Positions 1 to 5,944 of a stretch of DNA of 7,981 nt are shown here, piece after piece. This stretch comes from Zoogloeaceae bacterium. Its GTDB lineage: Bacteria > Pseudomonadota > Gammaproteobacteria > Burkholderiales > Rhodocyclaceae. The stretch covers positions 1 through 7,981 of the forward strand of contig JAITJU010000043.1 of the NCBI GenBank assembly GCA_031278735.1. Direction: 5' to 3'. Position numbers and translations under genes: made by a program. Within the stretch, counting starts at the first letter, position 1. Every line of letters starts with the position of its first letter. The notes below the pieces were generated by a model that searched no databases, had not been told where the DNA came from, and saw only the letters and a list, made by a program, of their open reading frames with translations.

Positions 1-855
1 ACGCAACTGGCGGACATTCTGCTGGAGACCACGCTTTCCCTCTGCTGGCGAAAACTTTCCGGCGCGCACCGGGAGACGCCCGCCTTCGCCATCATCGGCT
101 ACGGCAAGCTGGGCGGCAAGGAGCTGGGCTACGCCTCCGACCTTGACCTTGTTTATCTGCGCGACGACGCCGACACGCATCCCGACGCCGAGCGCAACTA
201 CACCCGTCTGGGACAGCGCATCAACACCTGGCTTGCCAACCGTACCGCCGCCGGACAGCTTTTTGAAACCGACCTGCGCCTTCGTCCCAACGGCGATTCC
301 GGCCTGCTGGTGTGCACACTGGAAGCCTTCCGCGACTACCAGCTTCACCATGCCTGGGTGTGGGAACACCAGGCGCTGACCCGCGCCCGCTTCGTCGCGG
401 GCGACGCCGAACTTGGACGCCGCTTCGAGGCGGCGCGCAAGGAAGTGCTCTGTCAGCAGCGCGACCTGCCCGTCTTTCAGGCGGAAGTGCTCGCCATGCG
501 CCAGAAAATGCGCGACAGTCGCGTCCGCAAGGATACCGACAGCTTCGACCTGAAACACGACCCCGGCGGCATCATCGACGTGGAATTCATCGTGCAGTAT
601 CTGGTGCTCGGTCATGCGCGCGCGCATCCTCAACTGACCGCCAACCTGGGCAACATTGCCCTGCTCCTGATGGCGGCGAATCTTGGGCTGATTCCTGCGG
701 AAGCGGCGGAAGCCGCGCGCAACGCCTACCGCGAATACCGGCGGCTGCAACACGGAAAGCGCCTGAACGACGCGCCTTCGCAATTGCCGCGCGCGGAAGT
801 CGAGACGCGGATCGAGGCCGTCACGGCGCTCTGGAATCTTCTTTTTCACGCATGA
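1..855 (+). CDS. glnE: Glutamine synthetase adenylyltransferase, C-terminal part (5' end outside window)
   Basis: GlnE adenylylates and deadenylylates glutamine synthetase in response to PII, tuning nitrogen assimilation in the cytoplasm. The frame is open from base 1 and ends at TGA 853-855, leaving 284 codons against about 950 residues for the full E. coli enzyme. Fragment residues 33-50 carry the nucleotidyltransferase signature (GYGKLGGKEL followed by SDLDL, with two metal-binding Asp at 47 and 49). Residues 91-101 hold DLRLRPNGDSG, and a PGGIIDVEFIVQYL segment follows near residue 190. About 237 residues follow the first Asp, which fits the second (C-terminal, adenylylating) domain rather than the N-terminal deadenylylating one. 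The stop overlaps the mtnA start (ATGA), implying coupled translation. The domain looks undamaged. The identification is firm; the N-terminal half cannot be judged. Confidence 0.95.
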   Translation, partial: TQLADILLETTLSLCWRKLSGAHRETPAFAIIGYGKLGGKELGYASDLDLVYLRDDADTHPDAERNYTRLGQRINTWLANRTAAGQLFETDLRLRPNGDSGLLVCTLEAFRDYQLHHAWVWEHQALTRARFVAGDAELGRRFEAARKEVLCQQRDLPVFQAEVLAMRQKMRDSRVRKDTDSFDLKHDPGGIIDVEFIVQYLVLGHARAHPQLTANLGNIALLLMAANLGLIPAEAAEAARNAYREYRRLQHGKRLNDAPSQLPRAEVETRIEAVTALWNLLFHA

Positions 856-1973
856 TGAAGGAATTTGGCCGCTCGCCCCGCCCCTTGCGCCGCGGCCTGG
901 ACGCGGAAAAACGGGAGCGCGTGGAGATTCTCGACCAGACGCAACTGCCCTGGCGCGTGCTCTGGCTGCGTCTGGAGACGCTGACCGACGCCGCATATGC
1001 CATCCATTCCATGCAGGTGCGCGGCGCGCCCCTGATCGGCGCCGCCGCCGCCTACGGCATGGCGCTGGGACTGGCGCAAGACGCCAGCGACGACGCGCTG
1101 AACGCGGCAACCGCCCGCCTTGCCGCCACGCGCCCCACCGCCGTCAATCTGGCCTGGGCGCTGGGACGGATGCGCGCGCGTCTCCAGCCGTTGCCGCCGG
1201 ATGAACGCCCCGCCGCCGCTTGGCGGGAGGCGGACGCCATCGCGGAAGAAGACGCCCGGCAAAACGCCAGCATCGGCGCGCACGGGCAAAAAATCCTGCA
1301 CGGCCTTGCCGCCGATCATCCCCGCCGCCCCCTGCAACTGATGACCCATTGCAACGCCGGATGGCTGGCCGCGATTGAGCACGGCACGGCGCTTGCGCCC
1401 ATTTATGCCCTCCACGCCGCGAAAATTCCGCTGCATGTCTGGGTTTCCGAAACCCGCCCGCGCAACCAGGGTTTGCTCACCGCCTGGGAACTCCAGCAGG
1501 CGGGCATTCCGCACACCCTGATCGCCGATAACGCCGCCGGTCTGCTGATTTTGCAGAATCGCGTCGACGCCGTCCTCATCGGCGCGGATCGCATTGCCGC
1601 CAACGGCGATGTCGCCAATAAAATCGGCTCCTGCCTGAAGGCGCTGGCCGCCGCCCGCCAGCATGTTCCTTTTTATGTCGCCGCGCCTTCCACCACTTTC
1701 GATTTCACGCTGGAGAACGGCGCGGACATTCCCATCGAAGTCCGCGACGACAAGGAATTGCGGCTCTTCTCCGGCGTCGAGGCCAACGGCAGAATCGCCC
1801 GCCTGCGCCAGATTTCCGAGGGGGAAGCCGTCTACAACCCGGCTTTCGACATCACGCCCGCCAGCCTCATTACGGCCATCATTACCGAAAACGGCCCCTG
1901 CTCCGCCAACCGCGCGGCGCTGGCGCTGCATCACCCGGAGAAATGGGCGTTGCAAACCGGCAGGGACGCATGA
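852..1973 (+). CDS. mtnA: S-methyl-5-thioribose-1-phosphate isomerase
   Basis: This enzyme isomerises 5-methylthioribose-1-phosphate (and in DHAP-shunt organisms 5-deoxyribose-1-phosphate) to the ribulose-1-phosphate form. The product is 373 residues, normal for the family (about 350-370). Family marks are MQVRGAPLIG at 54-63, THCNAG at 165-170 with the expected catalytic Cys167, and GADRIAANGDVANKIG at 244-259 with the catalytic Asp246. The segment ETRPRNQG (200-207) differs from the ETRP-LQG form of classical methionine-salvage MtnA and resembles, from memory, MtnA proteins that sit beside Ald2-type aldolases. The start at 852 overlaps the glnE stop; a second ATG follows at once at 855, so the exact start is uncertain by one codon. 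The frame stays open upstream inside glnE, but family homology begins only around here. The stop overlaps the next start as ATGA. Confidence 0.94.
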   Translation: MMKEFGRSPRPLRRGLDAEKRERVEILDQTQLPWRVLWLRLETLTDAAYAIHSMQVRGAPLIGAAAAYGMALGLAQDASDDALNAATARLAATRPTAVNLAWALGRMRARLQPLPPDERPAAAWREADAIAEEDARQNASIGAHGQKILHGLAADHPRRPLQLMTHCNAGWLAAIEHGTALAPIYALHAAKIPLHVWVSETRPRNQGLLTAWELQQAGIPHTLIADNAAGLLILQNRVDAVLIGADRIAANGDVANKIGSCLKALAAARQHVPFYVAAPSTTFDFTLENGADIPIEVRDDKELRLFSGVEANGRIARLRQISEGEAVYNPAFDITPASLITAIITENGPCSANRAALALHHPEKWALQTGRDA

Positions 1974-2758
1974 ATTCCGCGCGCGGTTCCGATCCCGATT
2001 CGATCTTCGCCGCGGCAACGGCGCTGATCGCCGCCGCCCAGTCCCTGCGCGCGCTCGGTCTTGGCGTGGGCGCGGCGGGCAACCTGAGCCGCCGCATTGC
2101 CCGCAACGGGCGGGCGGGTTTTCTCATCACGCCCAGCGGCACGGGTTATGCCGCGCTCACGCCGGAGGATATTCCCTGGCTCGACATGTCCGGGCGTCAT
2201 GAAGGCCGCCGTCCGCCTTCCTCGGAATGGCAAATGCACCGCGATATTTACGCGTCCCGCCCGGAAGCGGGCGCGGTGCTGCACGCCCATTCGCCTTTTG
2301 CCGTCAGTCTGGCCTGCCTGCGCCGGGACATTCCGCCCTTTCATTACATGATCGCCCGCTTTGGCGGCGATAGTGTGCGCGTGGCGGACTACGCCCTGTT
2401 CGGCACACCGGAACTCGCCCGATCCGCGCTGGCGGCGCTCGCCGGACGCAGCGCCTGCCTGCTTGCCAACCACGGGATGCTGCTGTACGCCGATACGCTC
2501 GCGGAGGCCATGAATCAAGGCGAGGAACTGGAGGCGCTCTGCGCGCACTACTGTCGCGCCCTGCAAGTCGGCGCTCCGGTTTTGCTCGCGCCGGAAGAAA
2601 TGGCGACCGCGCGGGAACGCTTCAAGACCTATCAACGGGAAGCGCATGTTTCAACAAAGAAGACACGGCATGGAAGCATGAAGCCCGCCAGACTCAAAAC
2701 AACAGCCGCGGCAAAACAGGAAGAAACGCGACAGCAGGCGGACGCATGCCCGAACTGA
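1970..2758 (+). CDS. Class II aldolase/adducin family protein, likely Ald2-type 5-deoxyribulose-1-phosphate aldolase, with abnormal C-terminal tail
   Basis: This is a zinc-dependent class II aldolase, 262 residues from the ATG that overlaps the mtnA stop. The core shows AAGNLSRR (35-42), ITPSG (53-57), the FucA-like catalytic Glu86 in SSEW, zinc ligands His105 and His107 in HAHS, and His168 in NHGM. The Glu before the HxH motif fits FucA-like aldolases; MtnB dehydratases place their catalytic Glu elsewhere. FHYMIARFGG (124-133) recalls the Ald2 group that cleaves 5-deoxyribulose-1-P or methylthioribulose-1-P to DHAP plus an aldehyde. Directly following mtnA, it probably performs the last step of the DHAP shunt. 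Homology seems to end near FKTYQ (218-222); the last 40 residues are polar, basic and low in complexity, unlike the family, and overlap the start of the Mod remnant. MtnB remains an alternative. No kinase or phosphorylase gene of the pathway is in view. Confidence 0.85.
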   Translation: MNSARGSDPDSIFAAATALIAAAQSLRALGLGVGAAGNLSRRIARNGRAGFLITPSGTGYAALTPEDIPWLDMSGRHEGRRPPSSEWQMHRDIYASRPEAGAVLHAHSPFAVSLACLRRDIPPFHYMIARFGGDSVRVADYALFGTPELARSALAALAGRSACLLANHGMLLYADTLAEAMNQGEELEALCAHYCRALQVGAPVLLAPEEMATARERFKTYQREAHVSTKKTRHGSMKPARLKTTAAAKQEETRQQADACPN

Positions 2759-3117
2759 CCTGGAACGGGCAAGGGAAAGGTGAAAAACCACCGCCGGGAC
2801 GTGCCGCTGCGCGTCCTGGAAGAGAAGTTTGCGCGCGGCGCGAAACAGCGGCAATCTGATCATCCGCGGCAACAACCTTGACGCGCCGAAGTCGCTTCTG
2901 CCAGCCATGAAGGCAAGATCAAGCTCGTGTACATCGACAACGTGGACGCCCCGAAAATCAGGAAATGGCTCGGAGAAGTGGTGGTGGGCAAGGCGGGCGA
3001 AGACCGGACCGCCAAGGCAAATGGCTGTGCAGGATGTACCCGAGACTGCGGCGGCTGCGGCGACCGATGGCTGAGGATGGGATTATGGCAATCCGCATTG
3101 GTCATCAGAAAGTATTT
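2746..3117 (+). pseudogene. Decayed N-terminal remnant of a type III restriction-modification DNA methyltransferase (Mod)
   Basis: Mod subunits methylate adenine within type III restriction systems. No single frame is intact, but reading across frames recovers the N-terminus in order: MPELTWNG from ATG 2746 (frame 1); VKNHHRDVPLRVLEEKF from about 2780 (frame 2); SGNLIIRGNNLDAPKSLL at 2847-2900 (frame 3); HEGKIKLVYID then NVDAPKIRKWLGEVV at 2906-2983 (frame 2); GKWLCRMYPRLRRL and MAEDGI at about 3016-3084 (frame 1). This order matches known Mod proteins (VNHHR, GNLIVQGDNL, YIDPPYNTGNE, NSPEIRKWLG, KWLCMMYPRL, EDGVIFISIDDNEV). At least four frame changes are needed. The residues between YID and NVD are missing, which removes the catalytic DPPY motif. 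Homology stops near 3117, where an IS-like end begins; the rest of mod and any res gene are absent. Small open frames in this stretch are fragments of this gene, not separate genes. Confidence 0.8.
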
Positions 3118-3340
3118 AAGGAACCCCTGATCCATCGACATTCTGAGCGATCACCCGCAAGTCCGCCATTTTCGCCGACTTCAACGATCGATTTTTTCAC
3201 CTTTCCGCCGAACTTCGAGGCCGTTTTGCCCCTCAATTTCCCCTCAGTTGCCCCTCAATTTCCCCTTTTTGGGGCGCAGCGGGCAGATTTCCCCCGTCAG
3301 CTCATCAGCTTTTTCCTCGCCAGGCAAAGATTAGGTGTTT
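3118..3340 (-). mobile_element. Probable 3' end of an IS5-like insertion sequence (remnant)
   Basis: Read on the minus strand, 3338-3297 encodes NLCLARKKLMS and then a stop, resembling the NLYLARRRL tail that ends many IS5-family transposases. It is followed by about 180 non-coding bases and ends at 3132-3118 in a sequence of the form GATCAGGGGTTCCTTA, similar to the CAGAGGTTCCTTA terminal repeat I recall for such elements. A stop codon lies just upstream of the tail (3341-3339), so the rest of the transposase is gone and only this end remains. The element end lies exactly where Mod homology ceases, so insertion into mod is the simplest account. The family assignment relies on a short motif and memory, so confidence is moderate. 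Confidence 0.5.
3226..3266. repeat. Two tandem copies of a 19-base C-rich/AT unit, 22-base period
   Basis: Positions 3226-3244 and 3248-3266 are identical over 19 bases (unit TTGCCCCTCAATTTCCCCT), separated by CAG. The second copy runs into TTTT and then GGGG at 3271-3274, giving a small CCCC/GGGG pairing around a T5 loop. The repeat lies within the presumed non-coding 3' portion of the IS remnant. No function is evident; replication slippage would explain it. Confidence 0.8.
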
Positions 3341-3390
3341 AGTCCCGGCATTTTCTGGATCGGGCGGCGGACAATGCGAGGTTTGTTGCA

Positions 3391-3406
3391 GAAAAAATAT
3401 TTTTTC
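3391..3406. repeat. Perfect 16-base AT-rich palindrome in the cysS downstream gap
   Basis: GAAAAAATATTTTTTC is its own reverse complement. It lies in the 3341-3457 gap, 52 bases beyond the cysS stop. On the minus strand the A-run and T-run could form a weak AT hairpin, but there is no GC stem, so it is a poor intrinsic terminator; it could equally be a bent-DNA or protein-binding site. TTGCA occurs on both sides (3386-3390 and 3412-3416). Nothing else recognisable was found between 3341 and 3457. Confidence 0.5.
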
Positions 3407-3457
3407 ACTTATTGCAGCGATTCCCTGTTTCCGGCGTTTCCGCGTTGCGCTCCCCGC

Positions 3458-4834
3458 TCAACCGGCGCGGCGCCAGCCCGTTCCGTCGGCGCCGTCTTCC
3501 AGCACGATGCCTGCCGCCTTGAGTTCGTCGCGCAGGCGATCCGCTTCCGTAAAATCGCGGGATTGCCGCGCCCTCAGGCGTTGGGCAATCTTCGCCTCGA
3601 TTTCGGCGTCGGCGAGATTTGCTTCTTCGCCCGTCCGCGCCCGCAGGTAGGCTTGCGGCATTCGATCGAGCAGCCCCAGCACGCCGCCCAGCGCCTTGAG
3701 CTGGCCGGAAAGCCGGGCATCGCGGCGGCGGCGTACTTCCTGCGCCAGATCAAAGAGCAGGGCAATGGCGGCGTGGGTATCGAAATCGTCATTCATCACC
3801 GCCTGAAAACGCGCGGCATGCGGCGCGTTCCAGTCGATGACCGCCGTCTCCGGCGGCACGTCGCGCAGGGTGAAATACAGGGTGTTCAGACTCTCGCGCG
3901 CATCCGTCAGGTGTGCGTCCGCGTAATTGAGCGGGCTGCGGTAGTGGGCGCGCAGGATGAAAAAACGCACCACTTCCGGGTCAAATTTTTTCAGCACGTC
4001 GCGGATGGTGAAAAAATTGCCCAGCGACTTGGACATTTTTTCGTCGTCTACGCGAATGAAGCCGTTGTGCATCCAGTAATTGACGAACTTCACGCCGTGC
4101 GCGCCCTCGGACTGGGCAATCTCGTTCTCATGATGCGGAAACTGCAAGTCCTGGCCGCCTCCGTGGATGTCGAAATGCGCCCCCAGAAGGCGTGAACTCA
4201 TGGCGGAACATTCGATGTGCCATCCGGGGCGCCCCTCGCCCCAGGGCGACGGCCAGGACGGCTCGCCGGGTTTGGCGCGCTTCCAGAGCACGAAATCCAG
4301 CGGGTCCCGCTTGGCGTCGTTGATATTCACCCGCTCGCCCGCGTTCAGCTCATCGAGCGATTTGCCGGAAAGCTGGCCGTAGCCGGGAAATTTGCGCACA
4401 GAATAATTCACGTCGCCATTGTCGGCCCGGTAAGCGAGGCCGTTTTTTTCCAGTTGGGCGATGAGCGCCTGCATTTGCGGCACGAATGTGGTCGCGCGCG
4501 GCTCATGGTCGGGCGGCAACACGCCCAGCGCCTCGGCGTCCGCGCGCATGGCGGCGATGAAGCGATCCGTCAGGGCGGTGACGGATTCCCGATTTTCGGC
4601 GGCGCGGCGGATGATTTTGTCGTCGATGTCGGTAATGTTCCGCACGTAGGTCACGTCGAAACCGCTGCGCTTCAGCCAGCGATACACCGCGTCGAAAACC
4701 ACCATCACCCGCGCGTGGCCGAGATGGCAATAGTCGTATACGGTCATGCCGCAAACATACATTCTGACTTTGCCGGGTTCGATGGGGATGAAGGGTTGTT
4801 TTTCCCGTTTGAGGGTATTGAAAATGGTGAGCAT
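3458..4834 (-). CDS. cysS: Cysteinyl-tRNA synthetase
   Basis: CysRS attaches cysteine to tRNA-Cys in the cytoplasm (class Ia synthetase). The product is 458 residues, matching the usual length of about 460. The HIGH motif appears as HLGH at 37-40, and KMSKS lies at 266-270. The zinc-binding set that selects cysteine is complete: Cys28, Cys209, His234 and Glu238. GWHIECSAM (204-212) and HGGGQDLQFPHHENE (224-238) are characteristic. The start at 4834 gives the family-typical opening MLTIFNTLKR; the frame stays open far upstream, but that extension runs antisense through the TPR gene and is not coding. No clear Shine-Dalgarno precedes the ATG. The gene is convergent with the mtnA-aldolase unit across the mobile-element scar and divergent from the TPR gene. 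It appears intact and functional. Confidence 0.97.
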   Translation of the reverse strand: MLTIFNTLKREKQPFIPIEPGKVRMYVCGMTVYDYCHLGHARVMVVFDAVYRWLKRSGFDVTYVRNITDIDDKIIRRAAENRESVTALTDRFIAAMRADAEALGVLPPDHEPRATTFVPQMQALIAQLEKNGLAYRADNGDVNYSVRKFPGYGQLSGKSLDELNAGERVNINDAKRDPLDFVLWKRAKPGEPSWPSPWGEGRPGWHIECSAMSSRLLGAHFDIHGGGQDLQFPHHENEIAQSEGAHGVKFVNYWMHNGFIRVDDEKMSKSLGNFFTIRDVLKKFDPEVVRFFILRAHYRSPLNYADAHLTDARESLNTLYFTLRDVPPETAVIDWNAPHAARFQAVMNDDFDTHAAIALLFDLAQEVRRRRDARLSGQLKALGGVLGLLDRMPQAYLRARTGEEANLADAEIEAKIAQRLRARQSRDFTEADRLRDELKAAGIVLEDGADGTGWRRAG

Positions 4835-4924
4835 GGCGGTTGCGGAAAGGAGGCTGCGCCGTCGGAAAAGTGAAGAATTGTTGTAGAATCCGTAATCCGG
4901 TTTTTCCAAAGTATAACACCGAGC
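4835..4924. promoter_or_regulatory. Divergent promoter interval between cysS and the TPR protein gene
   Basis: These 90 bases separate two divergent start codons and must hold promoters for both unless transcription comes from within genes. On the plus strand TAGAAT (4884-4889) and TATAAC (4912-4917) resemble -10 boxes, but neither has a convincing -35 at the right distance. On the minus strand TTGGAA (4910-4905) with TACAAC about 18 bases on is a weak sigma70 candidate for cysS. No operator, riboswitch or T-box structure was recognised. The boxes are guesses; only the divergent layout is certain. Confidence 0.35.
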
Positions 4925-5944
4925 ATGGCTTATTCTCTTGGCTTCACCCTTTTTGCCGCGCGCTTCTTCCCGCGCCTCGTCATGAGCGTGGCGCTGTGCG
5001 CCGCAATGACGTTGCCCGCCGTCCTCGCGGCGGATAATCTGGCGGAAATCCAGATCATGGTGCGACAAGGCCAATATCCGCAGGCGCTTGTCTCGATCGA
5101 CGCCTATCTCGCCGCGCGCCCCAGAGACGCGCAGGGGCGCTTCCTGAAAGGGCTGATTCTCACGGAACTGAAACGCCCCGCCGACGCCATCGTCATTTTT
5201 ACCCAACTCAGCGAGGATTATCCGGAATTTCCGGAACCCTATAACAATCTGGCCGTGCTCTACGCCCAGCAAAAGCAGTATGACCGCGCCCGAAGCGCGC
5301 TGGAAACGGCGATTCGCACCCATCCTTCCTACGCCATCGCCTATGAAAATCTCGGTGACGTTTACGCCAAGCTGGCAAGCCAGGCCTACGACAAGGCGCT
5401 GCAACTGGACACTTCCAATGCCGCCGCGCAAAGCAAGCTCGCCCTGATTCGTGAACTGGTGAGCGCCCCCCCCGGCGACAGCCGCATGCCGTCCGCCACT
5501 CCTGCCACAACCGCCGTCGCCATTGCGGCAACGCCCGCGCCCGCCGCCAATGCGGCGCCCGTCGCGCCCGCAACGCCTGTCGCCAAGGCGGAAAATGGCG
5601 CGGCGACCGCCCGTCAGGAAGTGACGCGCGCGCTGGCCGCCTGGGCTGCCGCTTGGTCGCGGCGGGATGTCAAAGCCTATCTGGGGCATTACGCCAGCGG
5701 CTTCAAGCCGCCCAAGGGCATGAGCCGCAAGGCGTGGGAAGCCGAACGCGCGGCGCGCATAAAACGCCCGGAATGGATCAAGGTGAGCTACGGCGCGCCG
5801 CAGATCACGCTTGCGGACAAGCAGGCGACGGTGCGTTTTCGGCAAAATTATCAGACGCCCCATCTCAGGAACGCCACCAACAAGACGCTGGTTTTTGTCC
5901 GTGTCGGCAACACCTGGCAGATAACATCCGAAGAATCGAACTGA
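4925..5944 (+). CDS. Exported TPR protein with C-terminal NTF2-like (Cds6-type) domain
   Basis: The product is 339 residues and likely periplasmic. Residues 1-35 form a signal peptide: a long n-region with Arg13 and Arg17, a hydrophobic core MSVALCAAMTLPAVL, and cleavage near ALA-AD at 35-36. About four TPR-like units fill 37-175 (for example PEPYNNLAVLYAQQKQYDRA and AYENLGDVYAKLASQAYDKA), a scaffold for protein contacts. An Ala/Pro-rich linker spans about 180-228. Residues 229-339 form an NTF2-like domain (WAAAWSRRDVKAYLGHYA and the closing GNTWQIT) that clearly resembles the end of the next protein. The start at 4925 was chosen over the inner ATG at 4983 because CCGAG precedes it and the longer n-region is still plausible; this is not certain. 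The stop overlaps the next start as TGATG. No enzymatic residues were seen; an accessory role in cell-wall remodelling is inferred from the partner gene. Confidence 0.85.
   Translation: MAYSLGFTLFAARFFPRLVMSVALCAAMTLPAVLAADNLAEIQIMVRQGQYPQALVSIDAYLAARPRDAQGRFLKGLILTELKRPADAIVIFTQLSEDYPEFPEPYNNLAVLYAQQKQYDRARSALETAIRTHPSYAIAYENLGDVYAKLASQAYDKALQLDTSNAAAQSKLALIRELVSAPPGDSRMPSATPATTAVAIAATPAPAANAAPVAPATPVAKAENGAATARQEVTRALAAWAAAWSRRDVKAYLGHYASGFKPPKGMSRKAWEAERAARIKRPEWIKVSYGAPQITLADKQATVRFRQNYQTPHLRNATNKTLVFVRVGNTWQITSEESN

Noticed and set aside
312..851. N-terminal extension of mtnA in frame 3
   Set aside because: It overlaps the conserved end of glnE entirely, is Arg/Pro-rich, and MtnA homology begins near 852.
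846..2018. 390-codon minus-strand frame opposite mtnA
   Set aside because: It mirrors mtnA, which has full family motifs; the antisense translation is Gly/Arg-rich without recognisable domains, a usual effect of high GC.
2829..3130. Short plus-strand ORFs starting at 2829, 2927 and 2965 as separate small genes
   Set aside because: Together they make up collinear pieces of a Mod protein in shifted frames, so they are pseudogene fragments.
3261..3274. CCCC-T5-GGGG hairpin as an intrinsic terminator
   Set aside because: The stem is only four pairs and no T-tract follows it on either strand.
3335..4195. 286-codon plus-strand frame
   Set aside because: It lies antisense to the C-terminal half of cysS, which is clearly coding, and has no recognisable domain.
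4912..4917. TATAAC as a definite -10 box of the TPR gene
   Set aside because: It sits only 7 bases before the start codon and has no -35 match at 16-18 bases upstream.
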